Part shown: positions 25,813-35,404 of the stretch, piece after piece | Layout: every line of letters starts with the position of its first letter | Numbering within the stretch: position 1 is the first letter of the stretch | Translations under genes and position numbers: made by a program | DNA from: Neobacillus rhizophilus | Lineage (GTDB): Bacteria; Bacillota; Bacilli; Bacillales; Cytobacillaceae | Direction: 5' to 3' | DNA length: 64,000 nucleotides | Assembly: GCF_018343535.1 (NCBI RefSeq) | Contig: NZ_JAGYPF010000001.1 | Span: 310,001-374,000 of the forward strand | Notes under the pieces: model-generated | The model's database searches: none | What the model was told of the DNA's origin: nothing | Seen by the model: only the letters and a program-made list of their open reading frames with translations

Positions 25813-28113
25813 TTACTTTATCTTTTTAAGCGCCGCCTCTGCATCCTCCGCTTCAAGTAGCTGTGCTTTTTCCAATAGATTTTCGATGTGTTCTAAATTG
25901 ATCAATCTTTTGGCCTGGGCCTGAATCATTTCATCCACCAGGTTTGCTGCCATCCGTCCGTTTCCTTTGAAAGCTTCCTTCTCCATAGACTGTGTAAGCA
26001 GACCTTTAGCTTTTTCTGTAAGTTTGTATTGATAACTTCCGGCATAGAAAACGATAATCTCCAGCAGTTCCTCAGGTGCATAATCAGGGAAAAAGAAAAA
26101 CTTTTTAAACCGTGAACGGAGCCCCGGGTTGCTTTCCAATAATTCATTCATTTCAACAGGATAACCCGCTAAAATGACAACCAAATTATCATTATGCTTG
26201 GTCATTTCATCAACAAGCGTATCGATTACTTCTTTTCCAAAGTCTCCTGCTGTAGACCCAAGGAGGGCATAGGCTTCATCAATGAACAGGACCCCGCCAA
26301 GAGCCTCCCTAATTTTCTTCTTTGTCTTACCGGCCGTTTGCCCTACATATCCTGCCACAAAATCCGCTCTGCTCGTTACAATTAAATGACCTCTTTTTAA
26401 AATACCGCATTCCTTTAGCAGCTCGGCATAGATTTTAGCTACAGTAGTTTTTCCGGTTCCCGGATTGCCGGTAAAAACGGAATGCAGTTGAATGGGTACG
26501 GTCGGGAGACCATTGTTGCGACGGTATTGCTGCATTTTTACAAATGAAACTAATGAACGAATTTCTTCTTTTAATGGCCCAAGACCTATCAAGGCATCAA
26601 GCTGATCCTGCGGGGACTCTTTACCTTCAGGCTGCTCTAAAAGAAAATCTTCCTTTGTTAAAAGGATAAATTTCAAAATTTCATCTTCGCTATTGTTTTC
26701 TGATCCTTTTTTAAAAATGGCATCCAACACGATATTACGAGCTGCTCTAGCATTTCCGAATGACTCGTCCACCCGCTCGAGATCAAGACGATGATTGATT
26801 TCCACTTTTGCTTCCTCTGTAAACAAATAGTCATTATCAGCAGCCGCCATTTCGGCGATTTGGATCAACTCTTCATTCGAATAATTTGGTAAATGAATCA
26901 TATTAGATTGTGGGAAACGGCTGCGAAGTCCCATATTAGCCTCTAAAAAGCTGCGCATTTCCTCGGTATATCCTGCTAATATTACCGCAAATTTCCCGCC
27001 GTACTCCTCACTTGTCATCAAGGCAACCAAAGTGTCGATGGCTGCTTGTCCATAATCATTTCCAGTCTGGCCTTCCCGCTTCAGACTATAGGCTTCGTCA
27101 ATAAATAACACGCCGCCTTTTGCCCTTTCCACTGCGGCTCGGACGTTTTCTTCGGTTTGGCCGACAAATGAGCCGACAAGCTGCGAACGGTTGGTCTCAA
27201 CCACTTTTTCCTGTGGGAGGACGCCCAGTTCATGATAGATTTTTGCAAGCAGCCGGGAGACCGTTGTTTTTCCAGTACCCGGATTCCCGGTTAATATCAT
27301 ATTTAGGCTGAATTCATCCTTTATTTTAAAGCCAAGTTCTTTGCGCTGTTTTTGGTATTTTAACACTTGATAGAAATCATTTACTCTTTTTTTAACCGTA
27401 GCCATACCAACCATATCATTCAGCTGTTCCAACGCCTTTTTTTCAGACTGGCCTTCATGATTACTTTCAACAAATAACTCCTGCCATTTTACTTTAATGT
27501 TTTCGAGGTTGGCTAAATGATTTTTTAAATCCTCATAGTAGACGGAAGTATGAAAAACACCAGTAATCGATTGATCATATTCTTCGGCAGCCTTTAATAA
27601 TGAGGCGGTTTCTCCAATTGCCAAAGATAATAATGCATTTAGCTGACGATAGGGTTCAGTCTGATCCATCCGTGAAGGGGTTCCAGACTTTGATTCAAGA
27701 TCATGCAGTGCATCCTCTGCTTCGGTTAAAAAGCTTTTACATATTTCTATGTATTCCTCAGCAATTTTCTTCTTGGCTGTTCGGTTATCGGTCTCCCTTA
27801 TTGGTGGAAAGATGAGTGGAGCGAGAATATCCTTCATTTTTTTCCAGTCAGCTCGAAAAAGATATTCCGTTGCCTTTTTATTATCAGGGTCCAACTGTAG
27901 AGCTTTTTTAAGCATTGGGACGGCTATGCTGTCCTGGTTATTACGTCCAAGTCTTGATAATGCCGCTGTGGTCAATAGGTCCGATAAGATTAAAGGATTT
28001 CTTTCCTTTTCCAAAGCAGCAATAATTGGCCCTTCATCCTTGATAGTTCCATTTTGCTGAAGTTCCATTTTCCAATTCTTTATTTGGTTCATTTCATGTT
28101 TCAATAGGATCAA
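25813..28113 (-). CDS. Tandem AAA+ ATPase of the CbbX/SpoVK type
   Basis: The 766-residue protein has a helical, TPR-like N-terminal region (about 1-215) and two CbbX-like AAA+ modules. Each has GNPGTGKTTV (Walker A) and GGVLFIDEAY (Walker B), and arginine-finger regions GLRSRFP and GLRSRFK. Relatives are rubisco-activase-like or SpoVK-like remodelling ATPases; the substrate is unknown. The start is weakly supported: TTG 28113, TTG 28104 and ATG 28092 all lack a clear ribosome site. It lies 26 bases upstream of yneP in the same orientation. Confidence 0.85.
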   Translation of the reverse strand: MILLKHEMNQIKNWKMELQQNGTIKDEGPIIAALEKERNPLILSDLLTTAALSRLGRNNQDSIAVPMLKKALQLDPDNKKATEYLFRADWKKMKDILAPLIFPPIRETDNRTAKKKIAEEYIEICKSFLTEAEDALHDLESKSGTPSRMDQTEPYRQLNALLSLAIGETASLLKAAEEYDQSITGVFHTSVYYEDLKNHLANLENIKVKWQELFVESNHEGQSEKKALEQLNDMVGMATVKKRVNDFYQVLKYQKQRKELGFKIKDEFSLNMILTGNPGTGKTTVSRLLAKIYHELGVLPQEKVVETNRSQLVGSFVGQTEENVRAAVERAKGGVLFIDEAYSLKREGQTGNDYGQAAIDTLVALMTSEEYGGKFAVILAGYTEEMRSFLEANMGLRSRFPQSNMIHLPNYSNEELIQIAEMAAADNDYLFTEEAKVEINHRLDLERVDESFGNARAARNIVLDAIFKKGSENNSEDEILKFILLTKEDFLLEQPEGKESPQDQLDALIGLGPLKEEIRSLVSFVKMQQYRRNNGLPTVPIQLHSVFTGNPGTGKTTVAKIYAELLKECGILKRGHLIVTSRADFVAGYVGQTAGKTKKKIREALGGVLFIDEAYALLGSTAGDFGKEVIDTLVDEMTKHNDNLVVILAGYPVEMNELLESNPGLRSRFKKFFFFPDYAPEELLEIIVFYAGSYQYKLTEKAKGLLTQSMEKEAFKGNGRMAANLVDEMIQAQAKRLINLEHIENLLEKAQLLEAEDAEAALKKIK

Positions 28114-28177
28114 CTCTTCATAAGAAATTCCCTTCTATCTTAACACATCGGGCTTGATAACTTAAAATTTGGGAACT

Positions 28178-28261
28178 AAATGAAAACTCGCCGATTGGCG
28201 AGTACGTTAGGACGGTTCATGAGGCGTAGTTGAATTTATTCTTTCTTATTAGCCAAAAAAA
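28178..28261 (+). repeat. Dispersed 80-bp repeat, copy C
   Basis: AAATGAAAACTCGCCGATTG starts the copy, and ATTCTTTCTTATTAGCCAAA ends it, as in copies A and D. It lies between the divergent end of the AAA+ gene and the tlp terminator. The 17-codon frame is intact (MKTRRLASTLGRFMRRS). The GACGGTTCATGAGG variant block matches copy A rather than copies B, D and E. Confidence 0.85.
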
Positions 28262-28289
28262 GGACCGTCCTTGAAGAACTGGTCCTTAG
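28258..28289 (-). terminator. Terminator of tlp
   Basis: AAGGACC pairs with GGTCCTT on the minus strand with an inner stem, followed by a T run that merges with the end of repeat copy C. Confidence 0.75.
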
Positions 28290-28294
28290 CTTTT

Positions 28295-28525
28295 TTATCC
28301 CTGGTTGTTATTGGCCTCATCCTTAATTTCTGAACGGAAAGATTCGATGCTTTCCTGTCTGCGCTGATTTTTCTCTTGAATTTGCTGGCGCTGTGTTTCG
28401 CTGTCAGTGAAAGACATGGACTCTTCAGCCGCTTCCATATTCTGAATCGTATTTTCAATCATGTTTTGCAGTTTCTCAACATTATCGCTGCGATCATCTG
28501 GATTTGGTTTGTTGTTATAAGGCAT
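28295..28525 (-). CDS. tlp: Small acid-soluble spore protein Tlp
   Basis: The 76-residue hydrophilic protein has the family core NPDDRSDNVEKLQNMIENTI and KNQRRQESIESFRSEIKDE. Tlp is made in the forespore under SigG and packed in the spore core; despite its name it is not a thioredoxin. AGGAGG lies 8 bases before ATG 28525, so the nine upstream codons are excluded. It neighbours sspN, as in B. subtilis. Confidence 0.95.
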   Translation of the reverse strand: MPYNNKPNPDDRSDNVEKLQNMIENTIQNMEAAEESMSFTDSETQRQQIQEKNQRRQESIESFRSEIKDEANNNQG

Positions 28526-28613
28526 GTTAACTCCTCCTAAGAAATTGTTCATGTTACAGATATAGTTTGTAACGAAGACTAAAAAATATCACAGAAAAAA
28601 TTGCATTATCAAA

Positions 28614-28651
28614 TTAAAAAGACCCTGCGCAAGTGCACACGGGTCTTGGAT
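28614..28651 (-). terminator. Terminator of sspN
   Basis: AAGACCC pairs with GGGTCTT across a 15-base interior that itself can pair (GTGCAC/GCGCA). T run on the minus strand. Confidence 0.75.
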
Positions 28652-28659
28652 TTCTATAT

Positions 28660-28800
28660 TTATTCGCCTTTAGTTTGCATAACCTGGGCGTGTTGGCCGG
28701 ATGTATCCTGCATTTTCTTGCCCTTATTTCCACCGGCACTTTGCGGCTGTGTACCGATATGGTCCGGCCTAAAGCGTTTTGTTTGATAACCTTTACCCAT
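28660..28800 (-). CDS. sspN: Small acid-soluble spore protein N
   Basis: The 46-residue basic protein reads MGKGYQTKRFRPDHIGTQPQ, then GNKGKKMQDTSG and ends VMQTKGE, the hallmark end of SspN. It is a minor forespore protein. A GGGGGGATTAGA ribosome site precedes the ATG. It is followed by tlp in the conserved order. Confidence 0.93.
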   Translation of the reverse strand: MGKGYQTKRFRPDHIGTQPQSAGGNKGKKMQDTSGQHAQVMQTKGE

Positions 28801-28865
28801 TCTAATCCCCCCTTACTAACATTTTGTCCAAAGGGGGCAGATGAATGAATGGTAATCTTTTTTAA

Positions 28866-28997
28866 TTACTCAGCTTTACCGAGGCGCTTTGCTTCAATGC
28901 GCTGTTCAATTTTTTCCATTGCAGCACGGTCTTTTAAAAGTTGTGATTTATTTTCAGATACTAGTTCCGCAAAAGAACGTTTTCTTGGCTTTCTCAT
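28866..28997 (-). CDS. FbpB-like small basic protein
   Basis: The 43 residues begin MRKPRKRSFAELVSENKSQL and continue LKDRAAMEKIEQRIEAKRLG. This is the pattern of the Fur-regulated basic protein FbpB family (MRKPRKRSFxELV). In B. subtilis such proteins assist the iron-sparing small RNA FsrA. GGAAGGTGA precedes the ATG. I saw no Fur box, so iron control is not shown here. Confidence 0.75.
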   Translation of the reverse strand: MRKPRKRSFAELVSENKSQLLKDRAAMEKIEQRIEAKRLGKAE

Positions 28998-29097
28998 TTG
29001 TATCACCTTCCTTATGTCCTATTCTAACAGTTATTATCACCAATAACGGTTTAAATTATTACAACTTTTTGAAAATTTAATTCTTTATTTTTTTTAT

Positions 29098-29181
29098 AAT
29101 GAAAACTAGCTGATTGGCGAGCCCCCTAAGGGCGAAGACAGAGGCGTAGTTGCACTTATACTTTCTTATTAGCCAAAAAAA
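29098..29181 (+). repeat. Dispersed 80-bp repeat, copy D
   Basis: This is the most diverged copy: AATGAAAACTAGCTGATTGG. The hairpin is weakened and the 17-codon frame is closed by TGA at codon 5. The GGCGAAGACAGAGGCGTAG block and TTATTAGCCAAAAAA end are kept. It lies between the fbpB-like and yneN genes. Confidence 0.8.
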
Positions 29182-29207
29182 AAACGCTGGATGTTTAATC
29201 CAACGTT
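29176..29207 (-). terminator. Terminator of yneN
   Basis: AACGxxGGAT pairs with ATCCxxCGTT around GTTTA, with about ten T on the minus strand that coincide with the end of repeat copy D. Confidence 0.75.
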
Positions 29208-29743
29208 TATTTCAACTTGCTTGTAAATTCCTTCATTTCCTCAAGCTTCATGGAACCAACGAATTTATTTTGAATGACTCCTTTGCTATCAATAAAATAT
29301 GTCGATGGAATTGATAGGACTTGATACTTTTCATTTACTGCATCCTCAGAGTCAAGCAGGATTGGGAAAGTTATTTTATATTCATTCACAAATCCTTGAA
29401 CATCCAATTGCGGATCGATATTTACCGCTAGGATGGTTATATCGTCACCCGCTTCTTTATGAAGCTGTTCCATATCAGGCATCTCAGCTTTACATGGCGG
29501 ACACCAAGTCGCCCAAAAGTTAAGCATAACTTTTTTACCTTTTAAATCAGATAGCTTGACGGTTTCTCCAGCCAATGTTTTTAGTTCAAAATCAGGTGCT
29601 TTGGCGCCGATTGCCGGGCCGTTTTGAGCAGCTGCTGTCGGGCTTGCGGTTTCGGGTTTCTCTGCCTTTTTATTTACTGCTTGGACGATTGCTACGGTTA
29701 ATAATGATATCAATAACACGGCAGCAATGACTTTCTTCACCAT
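29207..29743 (-). CDS. yneN: Membrane-anchored thiol-disulfide oxidoreductase (TlpA/ResA-like)
   Basis: The 178-residue protein has an N-terminal anchor (VIAAVLLISLLTVAIVQAV), a low-complexity linker and a thioredoxin fold outside the membrane. The active site is WATWCPPCKAEMPDM and the cis-Pro region is VLSIPSTYFID. It resembles ResA, which reduces apocytochrome c thiols. It lies upstream of sspN-tlp and next to aconitase, as B. subtilis yneN does. AGGAGAG precedes the ATG. Confidence 0.9.
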   Translation of the reverse strand: MVKKVIAAVLLISLLTVAIVQAVNKKAEKPETASPTAAAQNGPAIGAKAPDFELKTLAGETVKLSDLKGKKVMLNFWATWCPPCKAEMPDMEQLHKEAGDDITILAVNIDPQLDVQGFVNEYKITFPILLDSEDAVNEKYQVLSIPSTYFIDSKGVIQNKFVGSMKLEEMKEFTSKLK

Positions 29744-29859
29744 CCCGAATCTCTCCTTTATACATAATCCAATTACCCTGATTTTACACTATAAACTCAG
29801 TTGAAACAAAGCATACATATTTCGATTTTGTGACAGTTAAGGGAAGAGCCCTGAGGCCC

Positions 29860-31557
29860 TTACCCAATCAGATTCCTTTTCTGTTTTAGCAATTCATTAA
29901 ATTCTTTATCTAATAGAGGATATTTTGGATCTTGGCGGTCAATAAGTGCTAACTCCCCAAGTACTGCGGCAATTTTGTTTTCAATTACCATTAGGATTTC
30001 TTTTTGGTCCCCTTCATCTTTTTTATTCTCTTTATTAAAAAACTCCTCCGGTCCCATTTCAAATCGCTTTATTTGCTGATCTTCAAACACCAAAAGCCGA
30101 TTACAAAGTTTATTTAAAAAATAATAATCATGAGAAACGGTGATAATTGTCCCAGTAAACTCAGATAATGTTTTTTCAAGCTGTTCTCTACTGGGCAAAT
30201 CCAAATGATTAGTCGGCTCATCCAGAATTAAGACATCATAGTCTTTCAATAACATGTCAACAAGCTTAACCCTGGTCCGTTCACCAAGACTTAACGTTCC
30301 AATAGGTTTTGTAATGAATTGTTCCTTAAGCCCCAGGTTGGCAAGCATGGTTCTTGCTTTAAAAATGTGATCGCGGTCGGTTAATCCCAATGCTTCGATT
30401 GCTGTTTTTTCAACAGGTAAATCAGCAACATCCTGGCTTAAGTAAGCAATTCTTAACGAATCGCTCTTCCACAATTCTCCGTCAGTCCGCGAAACCAATC
30501 CCATAAAAATTTTGATTAACGTTGTTTTCCCGCAGCCATTTTCGCCAAGGAGTCCAATCCGCTCTCCATAATTAATGTAAAATTGGGAATTTCGGAAAAG
30601 GTATCTGCCCTTAAAAGCCATGGACAGATTTTTTGCCTCAATGATACGCTTCCCTCTTTTTCCGCAGCTGTCAAACTCAAATTGAACCGTTGCTTCTTCC
30701 AAAGGTTTATCTACCTTGTTTTTGCCCAGTTCACTCTGCAGTCGTTTCATTTTTGACTTTATTTGTGCGTCACGCTTCTTTGCTTTGACCCGGTGATATT
30801 CCTTAAAACCTTCCTCTTTTGTGGAAGTTCTATGCGCTTTATCCGACCAGGATTTTAATTGGTCCATTTGCTCTTCTACCCGTTCAATCTGGCGCTGCTG
30901 CACTTCGTACTGATGCTTTTGGTTCGCTATTTTGCGCTCCTTCTCCTTACGGTATTCACTATAATTACCTTGGTAAAACTGAAGCTTTCCAGCCTCCAAC
31001 TCAAAAATCCGGTTAACTGTTTGATCAAGAAAATGTCGGTCATGTGAGATAATCAAAACAGAACCCGGGAATTTTTCTATTTCAGAAATTAACCAATTAA
31101 CTCCTTTAAGGTCTAAATGGTTTGTCGGTTCATCCAAAATTAACAGGTCCGGTTTTGAAGCCCATATACTTGAAAGAGCAAGTTTTAGCTTTTCGCCGCC
31201 GCTTAAATGCTCTAGCCTTTCATCCTGCCAATTTTGAACCTTTTTCAACCCTAACTCGCTGGCGAGCTGAAAAACCTCACATATTTTTAAGGATTCCTGA
31301 AAATCATTTACTTCATAATCAATTGATTGAGATAGGTAGCCTATTTTCAGATCAGGTGATTTTTCTATGTGGCCACGATCTTGCACTTCCTTTCCCAAGA
31401 TGAGATTTGCCAATGTCGTTTTGCCGCTGCCGTTGTAACCAACAAGACCGATTCTTTCACCAAATTTAATATCCAACTGAATTTCATCTAAGATTTTTCG
31501 TAAATGAAAGCTCTTTTCTAATCCTTTTATACTTAAAATAACTCTATTTTTGTTCAT
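29860..31557 (-). CDS. ABC-F ribosome protection protein, VmlR/Vga-like
   Basis: The 565-residue protein has two NBDs without membrane spans. NBD1 has GYNGSGKTTL, LSGGEKL and LLILDEPTNHLDL; NBD2 has GENGCGKTTL, LSLGERT and VLILDEPTNHLDL. A charged linker (about 190-290) reads SWSDKAHRTSTKEEGFKEYH and is very like that of B. subtilis VmlR. Such proteins displace lincosamides, streptogramin A or pleuromutilins from the ribosome. The extended C-terminus also fits antibiotic-resistance ABC-F. Expression is probably controlled by its structured leader. Confidence 0.87.
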   Translation of the reverse strand: MNKNRVILSIKGLEKSFHLRKILDEIQLDIKFGERIGLVGYNGSGKTTLANLILGKEVQDRGHIEKSPDLKIGYLSQSIDYEVNDFQESLKICEVFQLASELGLKKVQNWQDERLEHLSGGEKLKLALSSIWASKPDLLILDEPTNHLDLKGVNWLISEIEKFPGSVLIISHDRHFLDQTVNRIFELEAGKLQFYQGNYSEYRKEKERKIANQKHQYEVQQRQIERVEEQMDQLKSWSDKAHRTSTKEEGFKEYHRVKAKKRDAQIKSKMKRLQSELGKNKVDKPLEEATVQFEFDSCGKRGKRIIEAKNLSMAFKGRYLFRNSQFYINYGERIGLLGENGCGKTTLIKIFMGLVSRTDGELWKSDSLRIAYLSQDVADLPVEKTAIEALGLTDRDHIFKARTMLANLGLKEQFITKPIGTLSLGERTRVKLVDMLLKDYDVLILDEPTNHLDLPSREQLEKTLSEFTGTIITVSHDYYFLNKLCNRLLVFEDQQIKRFEMGPEEFFNKENKKDEGDQKEILMVIENKIAAVLGELALIDRQDPKYPLLDKEFNELLKQKRNLIG

Positions 31558-31745
31558 AAAAAAACTCCCTCCATGAACCTGAAGAGAGTAAAATGTCTTA
31601 TTAAAAGCAACACGAAATAAACCTCTTTAAAGGTTATTAGCAGCTTATAATCAGGACATAAAAAGGACAGACTTATCCCATTCTTCAGGTTCAACATTTT
31701 TCGTTTATTCGAATCATGTTCTGAAAAATAAGATTAAAACTTCAT
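31558..31745 (-). promoter_or_regulatory. Attenuator-like leader of the ABC-F gene
   Basis: The leader has an 11-base perfect inverted repeat: GAACCTGAAGA at 31575-31585 and its complement at 31682-31692. The proximal arm touches the ribosome site GGAGGGAG. A short upstream frame (MIRINEKC, stop) ends just inside the distal arm, and a further hairpin AACCTTTAAAGAGGTT lies between. This fits drug-induced ribosome stalling releasing the gene, as described for vmlR and vga leaders; the mechanism here is inferred. Confidence 0.55.
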
Positions 31746-31838
31746 CGGCCCTTTTTTCATTCCTTTACGATTGATTAATCTCATTCTAAGCAATTATAAG
31801 CAGGATTGTCAACAAAATACAAAAGGAGGATTTATGGA

Positions 31839-32006
31839 TTACTTCTGATTTTTGTTATTATTATCTTGTTGTACTTGATTTTGACCTTCTTGATTATTCA
31901 AATTATCTGGTTGCCTTCTATAAACATTTCTTCGATTTGGCGAATAATAATTTACATTATTGGGTCTTACTTGTCTGGATGACTTGCCTCCACAACCACA
32001 TCCCAT
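31839..32006 (-). CDS. Small Cys-containing, Asn/Gln-rich hypothetical protein
   Basis: The 55 codons read MGCGCGGKSSRQVRPNNVNY at the start and continue into an Arg/Asn/Gln-rich tail ending NNNKNQK. GGAGTGAG lies a few bases before the ATG. The N-terminal GCGCGG could bind metal or be a coat-protein-like cross-linking site; this is speculation. I do not recognise the family. Confidence 0.6.
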   Translation of the reverse strand: MGCGCGGKSSRQVRPNNVNYYSPNRRNVYRRQPDNLNNQEGQNQVQQDNNNKNQK

Positions 32007-32116
32007 ATTACTCACTCCTCTTTTACGATATACAAAAAAAGATTGGTTTTGTGTTTTATTATATGGTTCTAATTAGGTAGATGCTTGGACAAATATTCCA
32101 TTTTTTTAAGAAAACA

Positions 32117-32154
32117 CAAAAAAACACCATGCGATTTCACGCATGGTGTTTTAT
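32117..32154. terminator. Terminator of the aconitase gene
   Basis: AAACACCATGCG pairs with CGCATGGTGTTT around ATTTCA, with A and T runs at both sides. Confidence 0.9.
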
Positions 32155-32164
32155 TATTAAAGGA

Positions 32165-34870
32165 TTAGCCTTGTAATCTTTCACGAAGAACCATTTGCAG
32201 GATTCCGCCGTGACGGTAGTAGTCGATTTCAACTTCAGAGTCGAAGCGGACAACTACTTCAAATTCCTTCTTGCTGCCATCTTCAGCAGTAGAAGTAACT
32301 TTTACAAGGTCACGTGGTTTTACGTTCTCGTCAACTTGAACTTCAAATGTTTCCTTGCCAGTTAAACCAAGTGATTCAGCGTTGTCGCCTTCTTTGAATT
32401 GAAGTGGAAGAACGCCCATTAATACAAGGTTAGAACGGTGGATACGCTCGAAGCTTTCAGCAAGAACAGTCTTGATGCCTAATAGGTTAGTACCTTTTGC
32501 AGCCCAGTCACGGGAAGATCCCATTCCGTAGTCTTTTCCAGCAAGAACCATTAAGCCAGTGCCTTCTTCTTTGTACTTCATGCAAGCATCATAAATGGAC
32601 ATAACTTCGCCTGTTGGCCAGTAAGTTGTGAAGCCGCCTTCTGTGCCAGGTGCGATTTGGTTACGGATACGGATGTTTGCGAACGTACCGCGCATCATAA
32701 CTTCGTGGTTACCACGGCGGGAGCCGTAAGAGTTGAAGTCACGAGGCTGAACGCCTTTTTCTAATAGATATTTACCAGCTGGAGTATTTTTGCCAATCGC
32801 TCCTGCAGGTGAAATATGGTCAGTTGTAACAGAGTCGCCAAACTTACCAACGATGCGAAGAGCAGTTAATGGCTCAACTTCACCTGGGTCTTTAGATAAA
32901 CCTTCAAAGAATGGAGGATTTGCAATATAAGTTGAATCCTCATCCCAAGTATATAAAGGCTCGTTGCTAGTCTTGATTTCATTCCAGCGCTCGTTGTCGC
33001 CAAACACGTTCTCGTATTCTCTACGGAACAGTTCAGGTGTAACAGTTTGTTTTACTACTTCATTTACTTCAGCAGTAGTTGGCCAGATATCCTTGAAGAA
33101 GACGTCGTTGCCGTTTTTGTCTTTTCCGATAGGATCTTTTTCGAAGTCAACGTTAACTGTTCCAGCTAATGCATAAGTAACAACTAGCGGTGGTGATGCT
33201 AGGTAGTTAGCTTTTACAAGCGGATGGATACGTCCTTCAAAGTTACGGTTACCGGAAAGAACAGATGTAACTAATAGGTCGTTTTCCGCGATTGTTTTTT
33301 CGATTTCTTCTTTTAATGGACCGGAGTTACCGATACATGTTGTACAGCCGTAACCAACAAGGTTGAAGCCGATTTGCTCAAGGTATGGAAGCAATCCGGA
33401 TTCACGAAGGTAACCAGTTACAACCTTAGATCCTGGTGCCAAAGAAGTTTTTACAAACTTAGGAACTTCCATTCCAAGTTCTACAGCTTTCTTCGCAACA
33501 AGACCTGCACCCACTAGAACATATGGGTTAGAAGTGTTTGTACAGCTTGTGATAGAAGCAATCGCAACAGCACCTGTTTTGATTTCTGCTTCGTCGCCGT
33601 TGTTAAATTTAACGGTTGCAGACTTTTCAAGCTCATCGGAACCTAAGCCGAAGCCTTGATTGCCTTGAGGAGCAGAAACAGCCTTCACGAATTCTTCCTT
33701 CATTTTTGAAAGTGGAATTAAATCCTGCGGACGCTTAGGACCGGAAAGATTTGCTTCGATTTCAGCAAGGTTGATTTCGACTACGTCAGTATAAACTGGC
33801 TCATCAGCTGGTGAGAAGAATAAGCCGTTAGCTTTGCAATATGCCTCAACAACTTTGATTGCTTCTTCATCGCGGCCTGTTAAGCGCATATATCCAAGTG
33901 ATTCATCATCAATTGCGAAGAATCCGCAAGTTGCACCGTATTCAGGAGCCATGTTTGCAACTGTTGCACGGTCAGCAAGCGGTAATGAAGAAACGCCTGG
34001 TCCGTAGAATTCAACAAATTTGCCAACTACGCCATGCTTACGAAGAACTTGTGTTACTTTTAAAGCAAGGTCAGTAGCAGTTGCACCATTTGGCAGTTCA
34101 CCGGTTAATTTAACCCCTACAACCTCTGGTACTGGGAAGTAAGAAGGCTGGCCAAGCATGCCTGCTTCTGCTTCGATACCGCCAACACCCCAGCCAAGCA
34201 CGCCAAGACCGTTGATCATGGTTGTATGAGAGTCAGTACCGACAAGTGTATCTGGATAAGCTTCAAGCTCGCCGTCAACTTCTGCAACATGAACAACATC
34301 AGCCAAGTACTCAAGGTTAACTTGGTGGACGATACCAGTTGCTGGAGGTACAGCGCGGTAGTTATTGAATGCTTTTTGTGCCCAGCTTAAAAACTGGTAA
34401 CGCTCAGCATTACGTTCGAATTCTAAATCCATGTTAACTTTTAAGGCATTTTCGTTACCATATGCGTCAACCTGTACAGAGTGGTCGATAACAAGGTCAA
34501 CTGTTTTTTCAGGATTGATTTTGTCTGGATCGCCGCCAAGGTCAGCCATTGCTTTTCTTAAGGAAGCAAGGTCAACAACTGCAGGAACACCAGTGAAGTC
34601 CTGAAGAATTACACGGGAAGGCTTGAAAGGTACATCCACCTCTTTAAGCTCATCCGTTCCCCATTTTGCAAGATTTTCAACATGCTCTTTTGTGATAACA
34701 CGGCCATCATATTGGCGGAGCACGGATTCAAGTAATACTTTTACGGAATAAGGCAATTTGGACACGTTGCCAATGCCTGCTTCTTCCAAAGCGTTTAGAC
34801 GGTAATAATGATAAGTTTTGCCGTTTACGTCAAAGGAAGATCGTGCGTTAAACACATCATTTTTCGCCAT
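32165..34870 (-). CDS. acnA: Aconitate hydratase (CitB/AcnA)
   Basis: The 901-residue TCA-cycle enzyme interconverts citrate and isocitrate. The [4Fe-4S] ligands are visible in [11 protein letters not shown] and [14 protein letters not shown], and the swivel domain carries [11 protein letters not shown]. The open frame reaches 34930, but GGGGG lies 8 bases before ATG 34870 ([13 protein letters not shown]), the family N-terminus. In Bacillus the apo-protein can also bind RNA. The promoter region contains a CcpC-type box. It is next to sspO (divergent), as in B. subtilis. Confidence 0.97.
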   Translation of the reverse strand: MAKNDVFNARSSFDVNGKTYHYYRLNALEEAGIGNVSKLPYSVKVLLESVLRQYDGRVITKEHVENLAKWGTDELKEVDVPFKPSRVILQDFTGVPAVVDLASLRKAMADLGGDPDKINPEKTVDLVIDHSVQVDAYGNENALKVNMDLEFERNAERYQFLSWAQKAFNNYRAVPPATGIVHQVNLEYLADVVHVAEVDGELEAYPDTLVGTDSHTTMINGLGVLGWGVGGIEAEAGMLGQPSYFPVPEVVGVKLTGELPNGATATDLALKVTQVLRKHGVVGKFVEFYGPGVSSLPLADRATVANMAPEYGATCGFFAIDDESLGYMRLTGRDEEAIKVVEAYCKANGLFFSPADEPVYTDVVEINLAEIEANLSGPKRPQDLIPLSKMKEEFVKAVSAPQGNQGFGLGSDELEKSATVKFNNGDEAEIKTGAVAIASITSCTNTSNPYVLVGAGLVAKKAVELGMEVPKFVKTSLAPGSKVVTGYLRESGLLPYLEQIGFNLVGYGCTTCIGNSGPLKEEIEKTIAENDLLVTSVLSGNRNFEGRIHPLVKANYLASPPLVVTYALAGTVNVDFEKDPIGKDKNGNDVFFKDIWPTTAEVNEVVKQTVTPELFRREYENVFGDNERWNEIKTSNEPLYTWDEDSTYIANPPFFEGLSKDPGEVEPLTALRIVGKFGDSVTTDHISPAGAIGKNTPAGKYLLEKGVQPRDFNSYGSRRGNHEVMMRGTFANIRIRNQIAPGTEGGFTTYWPTGEVMSIYDACMKYKEEGTGLMVLAGKDYGMGSSRDWAAKGTNLLGIKTVLAESFERIHRSNLVLMGVLPLQFKEGDNAESLGLTGKETFEVQVDENVKPRDLVKVTSTAEDGSKKEFEVVVRFDSEVEIDYYRHGGILQMVLRERLQG

Positions 34871-35009
34871 GGTAGTAACCCCCTTATACGTCATAAAAAT
34901 ACAAAAATCGAAAAGTTGAAAAATCCCCATCCGGCTTTTACTTTTCTCACAAAAATAATCTTAATACAACCGATTACATAAGTAAATAACAAGAAAGTTA
35001 TTGTGATTG

Positions 35010-35024
35010 ATAAGTTTTTCTTAT
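35010..35024. promoter_or_regulatory. CcpC-type operator upstream of aconitase
   Basis: ATAA-GTTTTTC-TTAT is an exact match to the CcpC dyad ATAA-N7-TTAT known from citB and citZ promoters. A second, N8-spaced dyad ATAACAAGAAAGTTAT lies about 25 bases closer to the gene. A promoter-like TTTACT-N17-TAAGAT lies between it and the gene. Binding is inferred from the motif and its location. Confidence 0.6.
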
Positions 35025-35192
35025 GTTTTTTTATGTAATTTGTTCGGAATATTTCGAAAAAACTATCATTACCTATGTAAAATTTTCTTTTGCCATCCGA
35101 AGGATTCCCTCTTACATTATGGCAAAAAAACTTTTATTTGTCATTAATTTCGTCCGAATGGAGATAGTAATTTTAACAGGAGGTGAAGGTTA

Positions 35193-35342
35193 ATGGCGAA
35201 AAAAAAGGCGAAGCATGTCATACCAGGGATGAATGCAGCAGGTGCGCAAGGTATGGGTGCAGGCTATAATGAAGAGATGGCCAATGAACCCCTTACAGAA
35301 ATGGAAAGACGAAACAATAAGAAACGTAAAAAGAATCAGTAA
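35193..35342 (+). CDS. sspO: Small acid-soluble spore protein O
   Basis: The 49-residue basic protein reads [20 protein letters not shown] at the start and ends [12 protein letters not shown], matching SspO (CotK). It is expressed in the forespore. AGGAGGTGAAGG precedes the ATG. It is divergent from aconitase and followed by sspP 445 bases downstream, with a minus-strand gene inserted between them. Confidence 0.95.
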   Translation: MAKKKAKHVIPGMNAAGAQGMGAGYNEEMANEPLTEMERRNNKKRKKNQ

Positions 35343-35367
35343 TTTTCTTATTTGAATATTAATATGA

Positions 35368-35402
35368 ACTGAAAAAGCGGGACGGGATTCCCGCTTTTTC
35401 AA
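35368..35402. terminator. Terminator between sspO and the 35405 gene
   Basis: GAAAAAGCGGG pairs with CCCGCTTTTTC; it can serve both convergent genes. Confidence 0.85.
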
Positions 35403-35404
35403 TT

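Noticed and set aside
22437-29181. CRISPR-like array from the repeated hairpin
   Set aside because: The copies are dispersed by kilobases, in both orientations, with no regular spacers and no cas genes.
31558-31695. A 46-codon frame overlapping the ABC-F start
   Set aside because: It has no ribosome site, unusual composition, and lies fully inside the structured leader; the short eight-codon frame fits known leaders better.
34986-35001. ATAACAAGAAAGTTAT as a second full CcpC box
   Set aside because: The half-sites are 8 rather than 7 bases apart; mentioned in the operator entry but not called separately.
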